Below, one piece after another: positions 42,381-54,577 of a stretch of 64,000 bases of DNA. Positions within the stretch are counted from its first letter, which is position 1, and every line of letters begins with the position of its first letter. The translations under genes were made by a program, and so were the position numbers. Below the pieces are notes generated by a model. The model worked only from the letters and a program-made list of their open reading frames with translations. It was not told the origin of the DNA and made no database searches. Origin of the DNA: Streptomyces sp. JB150 (GTDB lineage: Bacteria; Actinomycetota; Actinomycetes; Streptomycetales; Streptomycetaceae); assembly GCF_011193355.1 (NCBI RefSeq), contig NZ_CP049780.1:4353085-4417084 (forward strand), in the 5' to 3' direction.

Positions 42381-43729
42381 TGACCGTGGTACCCGACGTC
42401 AAGGACACCAGCCCCGAGAAGCTGCTCGCACCCGTGCTGTCGGCCTTCTGGGACGAGGACCGCTCCTGGTCGCTGGACGTCTACCGGCGGCACGAGGGCT
42501 ACGAGGGGCTGCGCAAGGCGCTCGCCATGTCGCCGGACGACGTGATCGCGTACGTCAAGGACTCCGGTCTGCGCGGGCGCGGCGGCGCGGGATTCCCGAC
42601 GGGCATGAAGTGGCAGTTCATCCCGCAGGGCGACGGCAAACCGCACTATCTCGTGGTCAACGCCGACGAGTCGGAGCCCGGGACCTGCAAGGACATCCCG
42701 CTCCTCTTCGCCAACCCGCACAGCCTCATCGAGGGCATCGTCATCGCGTGCTACGCCATCAGGTCGTCGCACGCCTTCATCTATCTGCGGGGCGAGGTCG
42801 TCCCCGTCCTGCGGCGGCTGCACGAGGCCGTCCGCGAGGCCTACGCGGCGGGCTACCTCGGCAAGAACATCCTCGGCAGCGGACTCGACCTCGAACTCAC
42901 CGTGCACGCGGGCGCCGGCGCGTACATCTGCGGTGAGGAGACCGCGCTGCTCGACTCGCTCGAAGGCCGCCGCGGCCAGCCGCGGCTGCGTCCCCCCTTC
43001 CCCGCCGTCGCGGGCCTGTACGCGTGCCCCACTGTCGTGAACAACGTCGAGTCGATCGCGTCGGTTCCCGCCATCATGAAGAACGGCAAGGACTGGTTCA
43101 GGTCGATGGGCAGCGAGAAGTCCCCGGGCTTCACGCTGTACTCGCTCAGCGGCCACGTGGCCAGCCCCGGCCAGTACGAGGCCCCGCTCGGCATCACCCT
43201 GCGCCAGCTGCTCGACATGAGCGGCGGGATGCGGCCCGGGCACCGGCTGAAGTTCTGGACGCCGGGTGGCTCCTCGACGCCGATGTTCACCGACGAGCAC
43301 CTCGACGTGCCCCTCGACTACGAGGGCGTCGGCGCCGCCGGGTCCATGCTCGGCACCAAGGCCCTGCAGTGCTTCGACGAGACGACCTGCGTGGTCCGCG
43401 CCGTCACCCGCTGGACCGAGTTCTACGCCCACGAGTCCTGCGGCAAGTGCACCCCGTGCCGGGAAGGCACCTACTGGCTGGTGCAGCTGCTGCGCGACAT
43501 CGAGGCCGGCAAGGGCGCCATGAGCGACCTCGACAAGCTGGCCGACATCGCCGACAACATCAACGGCAAGTCCTTCTGCGCCCTCGGTGACGGTGCCGCC
43601 TCGCCGATCTTCTCCTCGCTGAAGTACTTCCGCGAGGAGTACGAGCAGCACATCACGGGCCGCGGCTGCCCCTTCGACCCGGCCAAGTCGACGGCCTGGG
43701 CCGATCACCGCACGGAGGTGAACGCATGA
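42377..43729 (+). CDS. nuoF: NADH-quinone oxidoreductase subunit F
   Basis: A 450-aa 51-kDa subunit that oxidises NADH. The FMN/NADH site is [15 protein letters not shown] and [33 protein letters not shown] is a second signature. The [4Fe-4S] N3 cluster is [12 protein letters not shown] with a later Cys. GTG 42377 and ATG 42380 are adjacent in frame; either could start. It overlaps nuoE by 4 nt. Confidence 0.97.
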   Translation: MMTVVPDVKDTSPEKLLAPVLSAFWDEDRSWSLDVYRRHEGYEGLRKALAMSPDDVIAYVKDSGLRGRGGAGFPTGMKWQFIPQGDGKPHYLVVNADESEPGTCKDIPLLFANPHSLIEGIVIACYAIRSSHAFIYLRGEVVPVLRRLHEAVREAYAAGYLGKNILGSGLDLELTVHAGAGAYICGEETALLDSLEGRRGQPRLRPPFPAVAGLYACPTVVNNVESIASVPAIMKNGKDWFRSMGSEKSPGFTLYSLSGHVASPGQYEAPLGITLRQLLDMSGGMRPGHRLKFWTPGGSSTPMFTDEHLDVPLDYEGVGAAGSMLGTKALQCFDETTCVVRAVTRWTEFYAHESCGKCTPCREGTYWLVQLLRDIEAGKGAMSDLDKLADIADNINGKSFCALGDGAASPIFSSLKYFREEYEQHITGRGCPFDPAKSTAWADHRTEVNA

Positions 43730-46230
43730 CCGTGACCACCAGCGCCCCCGCCGGCGGGGGAGAGGCGGCGGTCCCGCCGGAAGATCTCGTCACGCTGACC
43801 ATCGACGGCATCGAGATCAGCGTGCCCAAGGGCACCCTGGTCATCCGCGCCGCCGAACAGCTCGGCATCGAGATCCCGCGTTTTTGCGACCACCCCCTCC
43901 TCGACCCGGCCGGCGCGTGCCGCCAGTGCATCGTCGAGGTCGAGGGCCAGCGCAAGCCCATGGCGTCCTGCACGATCACGTGTACGGACGGAATGGTCGT
44001 GAAGACTCAACTGACCTCACCGGTCGCCGAGAAGGCCCAGCACGGCGTGATGGAGCTGCTGCTCATCAACCACCCGCTGGACTGCCCGGTCTGCGACAAG
44101 GGCGGCGAGTGCCCGCTGCAGAACCAGGCCATGTCGCACGGCAACGCCGAGTCACGCTTCGAGGGCAGGAAGCGCACCTACGAGAAGCCGGTGCCGATCT
44201 CCACCCAGGTGCTGCTCGACCGTGAGCGCTGCGTGCTGTGCGCGCGCTGCACCCGCTTCTCCAACCAGGTCGCCGGCGACCCGATGATCGAGCTGATCGA
44301 GCGGGGCGCCCTCCAGCAGGTCGGCACCGGCGAGGGCGACCCCTTCGAGTCGTACTTCTCCGGCAACACCATCCAGATCTGCCCGGTCGGCGCGCTCACC
44401 TCGGCGGCGTACAGGTTCCGCTCCCGCCCCTTCGACCTGGTCTCCTCGCCGTCGGTGTGCGAGCACTGCTCCGGCGGCTGCGCCACCCGCACCGACCACC
44501 GGCGCGGCAAGGTCATGCGGCGCCTCGCGGCCAACGACCCCGAGGTCAACGAGGAGTGGATCTGCGACAAGGGCCGCTTCGCGTTCCGCTACGCACAGCA
44601 GCGCGACCGCCTCCAGACGCCGCTGATCCGCAACCCCGAGGGCGAGCTGGTGCCGGCGTCCTGGCCGGAGGCGCTGCAGATCGCCGCGCAGGGACTGCTC
44701 GCCTCGCGCGGCCGCACCGGTGTCCTCACCGGCGGCCGGCTCACCGTCGAGGACGCCTACGCCTACAGCAAGTTCGCGCGGGTGGCGCTCGACACCAACG
44801 ACATCGACTTCCGCGCGCGGCCGCACAGCGGTGAGGAGGCCGACTTCCTCGCCGCGCGGGTCGCGGGCCGCGGCCGCGACCTCGACGGCACGGGCGTCAC
44901 GTACACCTCCCTGGAGAAGGCCCCGGCGGTGCTGCTCGCCGGGTTCGAGTCCGAGGAGGAGGCGCCCGGCGTCTTCCTGCGGCTGCGCAAGGCCTGGCGG
45001 GGGCACGGACAGCAGGTGTTCGCCCTGGCCACCCACGCCACGCGGGGCCTGCGGAAGGCGGGCGGCACGCTGCTGCCGGCCGCGCCCGGCACCGAGACCG
45101 AGTGGTTGGACGCGCTCGCCGCCGGGGTCGGCCTGGAGGGCGACGGGGCGAAGGCCGCCGAGGCGCTGCGCGCCGAGGGCGCGGTGATCGTCGTCGGCGA
45201 GCGGCTCGCCTCGGTCGCCGGAGGCCTCACCGCCGCGGTCCGGGCCGCGTCCGCGACCGGTGCGCGGCTGGTGTGGATCCCGCGGCGGGCGGGCGAGCGC
45301 GGCGCCGTCGAGGCCGGCGCGCTGCCCTCGCTGCTGCCCGGCGGACGCCCGGCCACCGACCCGCGCGCGCGGGAGGAGGTCGCCGCCGTCTGGGGCCTCG
45401 CCGGCCTCCCGCACCGCTACGGCCGCGACACCGGCCAGATCGTGGAGGCCGCCGCCACCGGGGAACTGGGCGCGCTGCTCGTCGCGGGCGTGGAGGTCGC
45501 GGACCTGCCCGACCCGGCCCGCGCGCGGGAGGCGCTCGCCGAGGCCGGCTTCGTGGTCTCGCTCGAACTGCGGCCCAGCGAGGTGACCGCCCTCGCGGAC
45601 GTCGTCCTGCCGGTCGCCGCGGTCGCCGAGAAGGCGGGCACCTTCCTCAACTGGGAGGGCAGGGTGCGCCCGTTCGAGGCCGCGCTCAAGCCCGACCAGA
45701 TGACCCGGCGCCTCGCGCCCAGCGACGCGCGCGTGCTCCAGATGCTCGCCGACGCCATGGACGTCCACCTGGGCCTGCCGGACCTGCGGACCATCCACGC
45801 GGAGCTGGACCGGCTCGGCGCCTGGGACGGCCCGCACGCCACCGGGCCGCTGGAGACCGCGGCCCCGCTGCCCCGGCCCGCGGCCGGGGAGGCGGTCCTC
45901 GCCGGGCACCGGCTGCTGCTCGACCAGGGCGTCCTGCAGCAGGGCGACGAGGCGCTGGCCGGCACCCGGCACGCCGCACGCGCGCGCGTGTCGGCCGCCA
46001 CGGCCGCCGAGGCCGGCGTCGTGGACGGCGACGCGCTCGCCGTGACCGGCCCCGCCGGCACCGTCGAACTCCCGCTGGAGATCACCGAGATGCCCGACCG
46101 CGTGGTGTGGCTGCCGCTGAACTCCACCGGCGGCGGTGTCGCCTCCGACACCGGCGCGCTGCCCGGCTCCCTCGTCCGCATCGGCCCGGCCACGCTCGCC
46201 GGCGAGGCCCCCAAGGAGGTGGAGGCATGA
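43726..46230 (+). CDS. nuoG: NADH-quinone oxidoreductase subunit G
   Basis: An 834-aa 75-kDa subunit. The N-terminal [2Fe-2S] ligands are in [20 protein letters not shown] and SCTITC. The [4Fe-4S] ligands are in [13 protein letters not shown] and [10 protein letters not shown]...CPVGAL. A further cluster is C-E-H-C-S-G-G-C. The molybdopterin-oxidoreductase-like domain follows. It relays electrons from NuoF to NuoI. ATG overlaps nuoF by 4 nt. Confidence 0.96.
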   Translation: MTVTTSAPAGGGEAAVPPEDLVTLTIDGIEISVPKGTLVIRAAEQLGIEIPRFCDHPLLDPAGACRQCIVEVEGQRKPMASCTITCTDGMVVKTQLTSPVAEKAQHGVMELLLINHPLDCPVCDKGGECPLQNQAMSHGNAESRFEGRKRTYEKPVPISTQVLLDRERCVLCARCTRFSNQVAGDPMIELIERGALQQVGTGEGDPFESYFSGNTIQICPVGALTSAAYRFRSRPFDLVSSPSVCEHCSGGCATRTDHRRGKVMRRLAANDPEVNEEWICDKGRFAFRYAQQRDRLQTPLIRNPEGELVPASWPEALQIAAQGLLASRGRTGVLTGGRLTVEDAYAYSKFARVALDTNDIDFRARPHSGEEADFLAARVAGRGRDLDGTGVTYTSLEKAPAVLLAGFESEEEAPGVFLRLRKAWRGHGQQVFALATHATRGLRKAGGTLLPAAPGTETEWLDALAAGVGLEGDGAKAAEALRAEGAVIVVGERLASVAGGLTAAVRAASATGARLVWIPRRAGERGAVEAGALPSLLPGGRPATDPRAREEVAAVWGLAGLPHRYGRDTGQIVEAAATGELGALLVAGVEVADLPDPARAREALAEAGFVVSLELRPSEVTALADVVLPVAAVAEKAGTFLNWEGRVRPFEAALKPDQMTRRLAPSDARVLQMLADAMDVHLGLPDLRTIHAELDRLGAWDGPHATGPLETAAPLPRPAAGEAVLAGHRLLLDQGVLQQGDEALAGTRHAARARVSAATAAEAGVVDGDALAVTGPAGTVELPLEITEMPDRVVWLPLNSTGGGVASDTGALPGSLVRIGPATLAGEAPKEVEA

Positions 46231-47588
46231 GCCCGTACCTCGCCGCTGAAGACCTCTCGATGTTCGGCCGCGACCCGTGGTGGCTGGTCGTCGTCAAGGC
46301 GGTCTTCTGCTTCGCCTTCCTGATGGTGACCGTGCTGATCTCCATCGTGATGGAGCGCAAGGTCGTCGCCTGGATGCAGCTGCGCATCGGCCCCAACCGG
46401 CACGGCCCGTGGGGCATGCTCCAGTCGCTCGCCGACGGCATCAAGCTGATGCTGAAGGAGGACATCGTCGTCAAGCGCGCGGACAAGGTGGTCTACGTCC
46501 TCGCGCCGATCGTCGCCGCCATCCCGGCGTTCATGGCGATCGCGGTGATCCCCTTCGGCCCGGCCGGCAACGAGATCTCGATCTTCGGCCAGCGCACCAC
46601 GATGCAGCTCACCGACCTGCCGATCGCGATGCTCTACATCCTCGCGGTCGCCTCGGTCGGCATCTACGGCATCGTGCTGGCGGGCTGGAGCTCCGGATCG
46701 ACGTACCCGCTCCTCGGCGGCCTGCGCTCGTGCGCGCAGATGATCTCGTACGAGATCGCCATGGGCGCCGCGTTCGCCTCGGTGTTCCTCTACTCCGGGT
46801 CGATGTCGACCTCGGCGATCGTCGAGGCCCAGCAGGACCGCTGGTACGTGGTGCTGCTGCCGGTGTCCTTCCTGATCTACATCGTGACGATGGTCGGCGA
46901 GACCAACCGCGCCCCCTTCGACATGCCGGAGTCCGAGGGCGACCTGGTCGGCGGCTTCAACACCGAGTACTCGTCGATCAAGTTCGCGATGTTCATGCTC
47001 GCCGAGTACGTCAACATGGTGACCGTCTCGGCCGTGTCCGTGACGCTCTTCCTCGGCGGCTGGCGCGCCCCGTGGCCCGTCAGCACCTTCTGGGAGGGCG
47101 CCAACCACGGCTGGTGGCCGCTGCTCTGGTTCACCGTCAAGGTGCAGCTGCTGCTGTTCTTCTTCGTCTGGCTGCGCGGCACGCTCCCGCGGGTCCGCTA
47201 CGACCAGCTGATGAAGCTCGGCTGGAAGGTCCTCATCCCGGTCTCGGTGGTCTGGCTGATGCTGGTCGCCACCGTGCGGACGCTGCGCAACGAGAACTAC
47301 GACTTCGCCGACATCGCCCTGTACGTGGGCGGCGGCGTCCTCGCCCTGCTGCTGCTCTCCTTCGTCGCGGACTTCTTCCGCGAGCGCGGCAAACCGGCCC
47401 AGGCCCCGGTCGAGCCGGCCGCCTTCGACCCGATGGCGGGCGGATTCCCCGTGCCGCCGCTGCCGGGCCAGGAGCTGCCGCCGGTGCCGCGGCGCCGCTC
47501 GCGCCGCGAGCGGGAGCTGATTGTCAGTGGCGGACCCGATACTCACAGTGACGGATCGCGTGACGGAAAGGAGGCGTCCGATGGCTGA
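46227..47588 (+). CDS. nuoH: NADH-quinone oxidoreductase subunit H
   Basis: A 453-aa membrane subunit at the quinone entry, with eight TM helices. [20 protein letters not shown] and [20 protein letters not shown] are the family signatures. A C-terminal Pro/Arg-rich tail of about 75 residues ([20 protein letters not shown]) is cytoplasmic and absent in E. coli. ATG 46227 overlaps nuoG by 4 nt, and its end overlaps nuoI by 8 nt. Confidence 0.96.
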   Translation: MSPYLAAEDLSMFGRDPWWLVVVKAVFCFAFLMVTVLISIVMERKVVAWMQLRIGPNRHGPWGMLQSLADGIKLMLKEDIVVKRADKVVYVLAPIVAAIPAFMAIAVIPFGPAGNEISIFGQRTTMQLTDLPIAMLYILAVASVGIYGIVLAGWSSGSTYPLLGGLRSCAQMISYEIAMGAAFASVFLYSGSMSTSAIVEAQQDRWYVVLLPVSFLIYIVTMVGETNRAPFDMPESEGDLVGGFNTEYSSIKFAMFMLAEYVNMVTVSAVSVTLFLGGWRAPWPVSTFWEGANHGWWPLLWFTVKVQLLLFFFVWLRGTLPRVRYDQLMKLGWKVLIPVSVVWLMLVATVRTLRNENYDFADIALYVGGGVLALLLLSFVADFFRERGKPAQAPVEPAAFDPMAGGFPVPPLPGQELPPVPRRRSRRERELIVSGGPDTHSDGSRDGKEASDG

Positions 47589-48231
47589 GGAGCCCCAGGA
47601 GGGCGGGCACACGTCGCCCGGTTTCCAGAACCCCGTGGCCGGCTTCGGCGTGACCTTCAAGGCCATGTTCAAGAAGCGGCTCACGGAGCAGTACCCGGAG
47701 CAGAAGAAGACCACCGCTCCGCGTTTCCACGGACGGCACCAGCTCAACCGCCATCCGGACGGCCTGGAGAAATGCGTCGGCTGCGAGCTGTGCGCCTGGG
47801 CCTGTCCCGCCGACGCGATCTACGTCGAGGGTGCGGACAACACCGACGAGGAGCGCTACTCGCCGGGCGAGCGGTACGGGCGGGTGTACCAGATCAACTA
47901 CGCCCGCTGCATCCTGTGCGGCCTGTGCATCGAGGCGTGCCCCACGCGCGCGCTGACGATGACCAACGAGTTCGAACTGGCCGACTCCAGCCGCGCCAAC
48001 CTCATCTACACCAAGGAACAGCTGCTGGCCGGTCTCGACGAGGGCATGGTCGACACCCCGCACGCCATCTACCCGGGCATGGACGAACAGGACTACTACC
48101 GGGGCCTGGTGACGGAGGCCGCGCCCGGCACCGAGCGCCAGGTCGCCCACTCCGAGGGCGAGGTCGTGCAGGAGGCCGACTCCACCTTCGGCGGGACCGA
48201 ACCGGCGTCGGAGAAGGTGATCGGCCGATGA
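47581..48231 (+). CDS. nuoI: NADH-quinone oxidoreductase subunit I
   Basis: A 216-aa ferredoxin-like subunit with two [4Fe-4S] motifs: [20 protein letters not shown] and [20 protein letters not shown]. It connects NuoG to NuoB. ATG 47581 has AAGGAGG at the right distance. An in-frame upstream start at 47521 would lie in the nuoH tail and is less likely. The C-terminus has an acidic tail. Confidence 0.96.
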   Translation: MAEEPQEGGHTSPGFQNPVAGFGVTFKAMFKKRLTEQYPEQKKTTAPRFHGRHQLNRHPDGLEKCVGCELCAWACPADAIYVEGADNTDEERYSPGERYGRVYQINYARCILCGLCIEACPTRALTMTNEFELADSSRANLIYTKEQLLAGLDEGMVDTPHAIYPGMDEQDYYRGLVTEAAPGTERQVAHSEGEVVQEADSTFGGTEPASEKVIGR

Positions 48232-49070
48232 CCGCGCAGCTCGCCGCCTACACCACCTCCACCGGAGAGGCCGTCCAGTTCTGGATCCTCAGCACGGTCG
48301 CGGTGATCGGCGCCCTGTGCACCGTCTTCATGAGGAAGGCCGTGCACAGCGCGCTCTGCCTGGCCGGCACCATGATCGTCCTGGCGGTGTTCTACCTCGC
48401 CAACGGCGCCTACTTCCTGGGCGTCGTGCAGATCGTCGTCTACACCGGCGCGATCATGATGCTGTTCCTGTTCGTGGTGATGCTCGTCGGCGTCACCGCC
48501 GCGGACTCCCTGAAGGAGACCATCAAGGGCCAGCGCTGGCTGGCCCTGCTGTGCGGGCTCGGCTTCGGCATCCTGCTCGTCGCCGGCATCGGCAACGCCT
48601 CGCTGAACGAGTGGGGCGGCATCGGCACGGCCAACGCGGGCGGCAACGTCGAGGGCCTGGCGGCCCTGATCTTCACCAAGTACGTCTTCGCCTTCGAACT
48701 CACCGGCGCCCTGCTGATCACGGCCGCCGTCGGCGCCATGGTGCTCACCCACCGCGAGCGCACCGAGCGCGCCAGGACCCAGCGGGAGCTGGCCGAGCAG
48801 CGCGTCCGCGAGGGCAAGCACCTCCCGCCGCTGCCTGCACCGGGCGTCTACGCCCGACACAACGCCGTGGACATCGCGGGCCTGCTGCCCGACGGCACCC
48901 CGTCGGAGCTGACCGTCAACAAGACGCTGCGCGCACGCGGCCAGATCAGGGACGTCTCCGCGCAGGCGCTGAACGACCTGCGGGCGCTGGAACAGCGCGC
49001 CGAGGAGCGCCTGGAGCGGACCGGGACCGTGCCGGCGACCTTCAAGCGGACCGAGGAGGCGTCGAAGTGA
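48228..49070 (+). CDS. nuoJ: NADH-quinone oxidoreductase subunit J
   Basis: A 280-aa membrane subunit with five TM helices: [20 protein letters not shown] and [20 protein letters not shown] hold the pi-bulge region. The membrane part ends near residue 180. About 100 charged residues ([20 protein letters not shown]...) follow, longer than most homologues. ATG 48228 overlaps nuoI by 4 nt. Confidence 0.95.
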   Translation: MTAQLAAYTTSTGEAVQFWILSTVAVIGALCTVFMRKAVHSALCLAGTMIVLAVFYLANGAYFLGVVQIVVYTGAIMMLFLFVVMLVGVTAADSLKETIKGQRWLALLCGLGFGILLVAGIGNASLNEWGGIGTANAGGNVEGLAALIFTKYVFAFELTGALLITAAVGAMVLTHRERTERARTQRELAEQRVREGKHLPPLPAPGVYARHNAVDIAGLLPDGTPSELTVNKTLRARGQIRDVSAQALNDLRALEQRAEERLERTGTVPATFKRTEEASK

Positions 49071-49366
49071 ACCCCGTCTACTACCTGTATCTCGCGGCGC
49101 TGCTGTTCGCGATCGGCGCCACCGGCGTGCTGATCCGGCGGAACGCGATCGTGCTGTTCATGTGCGTGGAGCTGATGCTCAACGCCTGCAACCTCGCGTT
49201 CGTCGCCTTCTCCCGGATGCACGGCAACCTCGACGGCCAGATCATCGCCTTCTTCACGATGGTCGTCGCCGCCGCGGAGGTCGTGGTCGGGCTCGCGATC
49301 ATCGTGTCGCTGTTCCGCGCCCGCCACTCGGCCTCGGTCGACGACGCCAGTCTGATGAAGCTCTAA
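49067..49366 (+). CDS. nuoK: NADH-quinone oxidoreductase subunit K
   Basis: A 99-aa subunit with three TM helices. It has the two buried Glu residues needed for proton transfer: in [16 protein letters not shown] and in [18 protein letters not shown] 49067 overlaps nuoJ by 4 nt. Confidence 0.96.
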   Translation: MNPVYYLYLAALLFAIGATGVLIRRNAIVLFMCVELMLNACNLAFVAFSRMHGNLDGQIIAFFTMVVAAAEVVVGLAIIVSLFRARHSASVDDASLMKL

Positions 49367-49378
49367 GGGGTCGCTGAA

Positions 49379-51325
49379 GTGGAGAACCTGATTGCGCTGC
49401 TGATCGCGGCGCCCCTGCTCGGAGCGGCCGTCCTGCTGTGCGGCGGCCGGCGGCTGGACGCCGTCGGCCACTGGCTCGGCACCCTGCTGGCGTTCGTCTC
49501 CTTCGCCCTCGGCGTCGTGCTCTTCGCCGACCTGCTGGGCAAGGACGCCGAGCACCGCACGCTCACCTCGCACCTGTTCAGCTGGATCCCGGTCGAGGGC
49601 TTCCAGGCGGACATCGCCTTCCGCCTCGACCAGCTGTCGATGACGTTCGTCCTGCTGATCACCGGCGTCGGCTCGCTGATCCACCTCTACTCGGTCGGGT
49701 ACATGGAGCACGACGAGCGGCGCCGCCGCTTCTTCGGCTACCTGAACCTGTTCCTCGCGGCGATGCTGCTGCTCGTCCTCGCCGACAACTACCTGCTGCT
49801 GTACGTCGGCTGGGAGGGCGTCGGTCTCGCCTCCTACCTGCTGATCGGCTTCTGGCAGCACAAGCCCAGCGCCGCCACGGCCGCGAAGAAGGCCTTCCTG
49901 GTCAACCGGGTCGGCGACATGGGCCTGTCGATCGCGATCATGCTGATGTTCACCACGTTCGGCACCTTCGCCTTCGGCCCGGTGCTCGGCAGTGCGGGGG
50001 ACATCTCCGAGGGCACCCTCACCGCGATCGGCCTGATGCTGCTGCTCGCCGCCTGCGGCAAGTCCGCCCAGGTGCCGCTGCAGTCCTGGCTCGGGGACGC
50101 GATGGAGGGCCCGACCCCGGTCTCCGCCCTCATCCACGCCGCGACCATGGTCACCGCGGGCGTCTACCTGATCGTCCGCTCCGGAGCGATTTTCAACGCC
50201 GCTCCCGACGCCCAGCTCGTCGTCACCATCGTCGGCGCGGTCACGCTCCTGTTCGGTGCGATCGTCGGTTGCGCCAAGGACGACATCAAGAAGGCGCTGG
50301 CCGGCTCGACCATGTCGCAGATCGGCTACATGGTGCTGGCGGCCGGCCTCGGCCCGATCGGCTACGTCTTCGCGATCATGCACCTGGTCACGCACGGCTT
50401 CTTCAAGGCCGGGCTGTTCCTGGGCGCCGGCTCCGTCATGCACGGCATGAACGACGAGGTCGACATGCGCCGCTACGGCGGCCTCAGGAAGTACATGCCG
50501 GTCACCTTCGTCACCTTCGGCCTCGGCTACCTCGCGATCATCGGCTTCCCCGGCCTGTCCGGCTTCTTCTCCAAGGACAAGATCATCGAGGCGGCGTTCG
50601 CCAAGGGCGGCACCGAGGGCTGGATCCTCGGCGGCTGCGCCCTGCTCGGCGCGGCCATCACCGCCTTCTACATGACGCGCGTGATGCTGATGACGTTCTT
50701 CGGCGAGGAGCGCTGGCGCAACGCGCCGACGCCGTCCCCGGCCGAGCCGGACGTGGAGCCCGCCGCCGAGACCCGCGGCGACCACACCGAGCCGCACCCG
50801 CACGAGTCGCCGAAGATCATGACGATCCCGATGATCGTGCTGGCCGTCGGATCGGTCGCGGGCGGCGCGTTCTTCAGCATCGGCGACCGGTTCATCCACT
50901 GGCTGGAGCCCGTCACCGGGCACGCCCACGGCCACCCGCCGATCAGCGCGGGCACGGTCACCGCGGCGACCGTGGCGTGCATGGTGATCGGCGTCGCCCT
51001 CGCCTGGGCGCAGTACGGCCGCCGCCCGGTCCCGGCGGTCGCCCCGCGCGGGTCCCTGCTCACCCGGGCCGCCCGCCGCGACCTGCTCCAGGACGACTTC
51101 AACCACGTCGTCCTGGTCCGCGGCGGCGAGCACCTGACCCGGTCCCTGGTGTACGTCGACCACACCCTGGTCGACGGAGTCGTCAACGGCACGGCGGCCT
51201 CGGTCGGCGGCCTCTCCGGACGGCTGCGCCGCCTCCAGAACGGCTTCGCGCGGTCGTACGCGGTCTCGATGTTCGGCGGTGCGGCGGTCCTGGTCGCCGC
51301 CACCCTGCTGATGAGGGCGGTCTGA
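49379..51325 (+). CDS. nuoL: NADH-quinone oxidoreductase subunit L
   Basis: A 648-aa antiporter-like subunit with about 16 TM helices. [35 protein letters not shown] and [20 protein letters not shown] are canonical. The C-terminal lateral helix and anchoring TM are present. It pumps protons. GTG 49379 starts 13 nt after the nuoK stop. A His-rich loop (about residues 455-485) is noteworthy but lacks clear meaning. Confidence 0.96.
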   Translation: MENLIALLIAAPLLGAAVLLCGGRRLDAVGHWLGTLLAFVSFALGVVLFADLLGKDAEHRTLTSHLFSWIPVEGFQADIAFRLDQLSMTFVLLITGVGSLIHLYSVGYMEHDERRRRFFGYLNLFLAAMLLLVLADNYLLLYVGWEGVGLASYLLIGFWQHKPSAATAAKKAFLVNRVGDMGLSIAIMLMFTTFGTFAFGPVLGSAGDISEGTLTAIGLMLLLAACGKSAQVPLQSWLGDAMEGPTPVSALIHAATMVTAGVYLIVRSGAIFNAAPDAQLVVTIVGAVTLLFGAIVGCAKDDIKKALAGSTMSQIGYMVLAAGLGPIGYVFAIMHLVTHGFFKAGLFLGAGSVMHGMNDEVDMRRYGGLRKYMPVTFVTFGLGYLAIIGFPGLSGFFSKDKIIEAAFAKGGTEGWILGGCALLGAAITAFYMTRVMLMTFFGEERWRNAPTPSPAEPDVEPAAETRGDHTEPHPHESPKIMTIPMIVLAVGSVAGGAFFSIGDRFIHWLEPVTGHAHGHPPISAGTVTAATVACMVIGVALAWAQYGRRPVPAVAPRGSLLTRAARRDLLQDDFNHVVLVRGGEHLTRSLVYVDHTLVDGVVNGTAASVGGLSGRLRRLQNGFARSYAVSMFGGAAVLVAATLLMRAV

Positions 51326-51330
51326 TACCG

Positions 51331-52902
51331 ATGTCCTTTCCCCTGCTGACAGCGACGGCGGCGCTCCCGGCGCTCGGGGCGGTCGCCACGGCCGCCGTCC
51401 CGGCCGCGCGGCGCACCGCCGCCAAGTGGCTGGCGCTGCTCGTCTCGCTCGCCACCCTCGCCCTCGCGATCGCCGTCGTGATCCGCTTCGACCCGGGCGG
51501 CGACCGCTACCAGCTCACCGAATCGCACTCCTGGATCAAGGACTTCGGCGTCCGCTACGAGCTGGGCGTGGACGGCATCGCGGTCGCGCTGATCGCGCTG
51601 ACCGCCCTGCTGATCCCGTTCATCATCCTCGCGGGCTGGCACGACGCCGACCCGCTGGAGACCGGCAGCAAGCGGTGGCGGCCCACCCAGGGCTTCTTCG
51701 CCCTGATCCTGGCCGTCGAGGCGATGGTGATCCTCTCCTTCGAGGCCACCGACGTCTTCCTCTTCTACATCTTCTTCGAAGCCATGCTCATCCCGATGTA
51801 CTTCCTCATCGGCGGCTTCGGGGACCGTGCCCACGAGCACGGCGAACAGGCGGCGGCGACCCAGCGGTCGTACGCGGCGGTGAAGTTCCTGCTCTACAAC
51901 CTGGTCGGCGGTCTGATCATGCTGGCCGCGGTGATCGGGCTGTACGTGGTCGCCGGGAACTTCTCGCTCACGGAGATCGCCGAGGCCCGCGCCAACGGAA
52001 CGCTCGACATGGCGACGAGCACCGAACGCTGGCTCTTCCTCGGCTTCTTCTTCGCCTTCGCGGTGAAGGCGCCGCTGTGGCCGCTGCACACCTGGCTGCC
52101 GAACGCGATGCAGGAGTCCACCGCCCCCGTCGCGGTCCTCATCACCGCGGTCGTCGACAAGGTGGGCACCTTCGCGATGCTCCGCTTCTGCCTCCAGCTG
52201 TTCCCGGAGGCCAGCACGTGGGCCACGCCCGCGATCCTGGTGCTGGCGCTGATCAGCATCATCTACGGGGCGCTGCTCGCGGTCGGCCAGCGCGACATCA
52301 AGCGGCTGATCGCCTACGCGTCGATCTCCCACTTCGGCTTCATCATCATGGGCATCTTCGCGATGACCAGCCAGGGCCAGTCCGGCGCGACCCTGTACAT
52401 GGTCAACCACGGCATCTCGACGGCCGCGCTGATGCTGGTCGCCGGCTTCCTGATCTCCCGGCGCGGCTCGCGGCTCATCGCCGACTACGGCGGGGTGCAG
52501 AAGGTCGCCCCGGTGCTCGCCGGAACCTTCCTGATCGGCGGCCTCGCGACCCTGTCGCTGCCCGGACTCGCCCCGTTCGTCAGCGAGTTCCTGGTCCTGG
52601 TCGGCACCTTCGCCCGCTACCCGGTGATCGGCATCATCGCCACCTTCGGCATCGTGCTCGCCGCGCTCTACACCCTCGTCCTCTACCAGCGGACGATGAC
52701 GGGCCCGGTGAAGCCGGAGGTCTCCGCGATGCCGGACCTCAGGGTGCGTGAGCTGGTGGTCGTGGCGCCGCTGGTCGCGCTGCTGATCGTGCTCGGCGTC
52801 TACCCGAAGCCGGTCACGGACATCGTCAACCCGGCGGTCGAGCAGACCATGTCGGACGTACAGAAGAAGGACCCCCGGCCCGAGGTGGAGGCGGCCAAGT
52901 GA
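51331..52902 (+). CDS. nuoM: NADH-quinone oxidoreductase subunit M
   Basis: A 523-aa antiporter-like subunit with 14 TM helices. FFEAMLIPMYFLIGGFGD has the essential Glu. FAVKAPLWPLHTWLPNAM and ESTAPVAVLITAVVDKVGTF hold the conserved Lys and channel residues. It pumps protons. ATG 51331 starts 6 nt after the nuoL stop. Confidence 0.96.
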   Translation: MSFPLLTATAALPALGAVATAAVPAARRTAAKWLALLVSLATLALAIAVVIRFDPGGDRYQLTESHSWIKDFGVRYELGVDGIAVALIALTALLIPFIILAGWHDADPLETGSKRWRPTQGFFALILAVEAMVILSFEATDVFLFYIFFEAMLIPMYFLIGGFGDRAHEHGEQAAATQRSYAAVKFLLYNLVGGLIMLAAVIGLYVVAGNFSLTEIAEARANGTLDMATSTERWLFLGFFFAFAVKAPLWPLHTWLPNAMQESTAPVAVLITAVVDKVGTFAMLRFCLQLFPEASTWATPAILVLALISIIYGALLAVGQRDIKRLIAYASISHFGFIIMGIFAMTSQGQSGATLYMVNHGISTAALMLVAGFLISRRGSRLIADYGGVQKVAPVLAGTFLIGGLATLSLPGLAPFVSEFLVLVGTFARYPVIGIIATFGIVLAALYTLVLYQRTMTGPVKPEVSAMPDLRVRELVVVAPLVALLIVLGVYPKPVTDIVNPAVEQTMSDVQKKDPRPEVEAAK

Positions 52903-54557
52903 GCGCATCAGCCGTCCACAGCCTGTGGACAACGGCGGCAACCGCGGCCGAACCGATCTCGAAGATCGACGCACCGAAGATCGAGTACGGGCAGCTGGCG
53001 CCCACCCTGATCGTCGTGGGCGCGGCGATCGTCGGGGTGCTCGTCGAGGCGTTCGTCCCGCGCAAGTCGCGGTACTACGTCCAGCTGTTCGTGTCCGTCG
53101 TGGGCCTGGCCGCCGCCTTCGCCGCGGTCGTCGCGCTCGCCGCCGACGGATACGGCACCACCAAGGCGCGGATCGCGGCCATGGGAGCCGTCGCCGTCGA
53201 CGGTCCGGCCCTGTTCCTGCAGGGCACCATCCTGCTGACCGCGCTGGTCGGCCTGTTCACCTTCGCCGAGCGGCGCCTGGACCCGGCGGCGCACGGCAAG
53301 CCGGTCGACTCCTTCGCCGCGCAGGCCGCCTCCGTGCCCGGCAGCGACAGCGAGAAGGCCGCGGTCAAGGCCGGGTTCACCACCACCGAGGTGTTCCCGC
53401 TGCTGCTGTTCGCGGTCACCGGCATGCTGCTGTTCCCGGCGGCCAACGACCTGCTGACGCTGTTCGTCGCGCTGGAGGTGTTCTCGCTCCCGCTGTACCT
53501 GCTGTGCGCGCTGGCCCGCCGCAAGCGGCTGATGTCGCAGGAGGCCGCGGTGAAGTACTTCCTGCTCGGCGCGTTCGCCTCCGCGTTCACCCTGTTCGGC
53601 ATCGCGCTGCTGTACGGCTACGCCGGCTCGATGTCGTACGCCACGATCGCGCAGGTCGTCGAGGGCACGGTCACCGACGTCACCCCCGCCCTGGCGAACA
53701 CCATGGGCAATGACGCGCTGCTGCTGATCGGCGTCGCGCTGATCGTGATGGGCCTGCTGTTCAAGGTGGGCGCGGTGCCGTTCCACATGTGGACGCCGGA
53801 CGTCTACCAGGGCGCGCCGACCCCCGTGACCGGCTTCATGGCGGCGGCGACGAAGGTGGCCGCGTTCGGCGCGCTGCTGCGCATCCTGTACGTCGTCCTG
53901 CCGGGCCTGCGCTGGGACTGGCGGCCGGTGATGTGGGGCGTGGCGATCGTCACCATGCTGGGCGGCGCGATCGTCGCGATCACCCAGACCGACATCAAGC
54001 GGCTGCTGGCGTACTCGTCGATCGCGCACGCGGGATTCATCCTCGCGGGTGTCATCGCGACCACGCCGGACGGTGTCTCGTCGGTCCTCTTCTACCTGGG
54101 CGCCTACTCGTTCGTGACCCTCGGCGCGTTCGCGGTCGTCACGCTGGTGAGGGACGCGGGCGGCGAGGCGACGCACCTGTCCAAGTGGGCCGGGCTGGGG
54201 CGCCGCTCCCCGCTGGTCGCGGCCGTGTTCGCGGTGTTCCTGCTGGCCTTCGCGGGCATCCCGCTGACCAGCGGTTTCGCGGGCAAGTTCGCCGTGTTCA
54301 AGGCGGCGGCGGAGGGCGGCGCGGTCCCGCTGGTGGTGGTCGGCGTGATCTCGTCGGCGATCGCGGCGTTCTTCTACATCCGAGTGATCGTGCTGATGTT
54401 CTTCAGCGAGCCCAGGCCGGAGGGCCCGACGGTCGCCGTGCCGTCGCCGCTGACGATCACCGCGATCACGGTGGGCGTCGCGGTGACGCTGGTGCTCGGC
54501 GTGGCGCCGCAGTACTTCCTGGACCTCGCGGGGCAGGCGGGCGTCTTCGTGCGCTGA
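52899..54557 (+). CDS. nuoN: NADH-quinone oxidoreductase subunit N
   Basis: A 552-aa antiporter-like subunit, last of the operon, with about 14 TM helices. LFVALEVFSLPLYLLCALAR carries the key Glu, and KVGAVPFHMWTPDVYQGAPT and VAAFGALLRILYVVLPGL are typical. GTG 52899 overlaps nuoM by 4 nt. Codons 6-12 contain inverted GTCCACA/TGTGGAC, which includes one DnaA-box-like sequence, probably by chance. Confidence 0.96.
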   Translation: MSASAVHSLWTTAATAAEPISKIDAPKIEYGQLAPTLIVVGAAIVGVLVEAFVPRKSRYYVQLFVSVVGLAAAFAAVVALAADGYGTTKARIAAMGAVAVDGPALFLQGTILLTALVGLFTFAERRLDPAAHGKPVDSFAAQAASVPGSDSEKAAVKAGFTTTEVFPLLLFAVTGMLLFPAANDLLTLFVALEVFSLPLYLLCALARRKRLMSQEAAVKYFLLGAFASAFTLFGIALLYGYAGSMSYATIAQVVEGTVTDVTPALANTMGNDALLLIGVALIVMGLLFKVGAVPFHMWTPDVYQGAPTPVTGFMAAATKVAAFGALLRILYVVLPGLRWDWRPVMWGVAIVTMLGGAIVAITQTDIKRLLAYSSIAHAGFILAGVIATTPDGVSSVLFYLGAYSFVTLGAFAVVTLVRDAGGEATHLSKWAGLGRRSPLVAAVFAVFLLAFAGIPLTSGFAGKFAVFKAAAEGGAVPLVVVGVISSAIAAFFYIRVIVLMFFSEPRPEGPTVAVPSPLTITAITVGVAVTLVLGVAPQYFLDLAGQAGVFVR

Positions 54558-54577
54558 CCCCGCCCACCGGTACGGCC

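Noticed and set aside
52914..52932. DnaA-box-like sequences (TGTGGACAA at 52924, TGTGGATAA at 54631) as a replication-related element
   Set aside because: Only two isolated matches 1.7 kb apart, one inside nuoN coding sequence, with no dnaA/dnaN genes or box cluster. Chance is sufficient.
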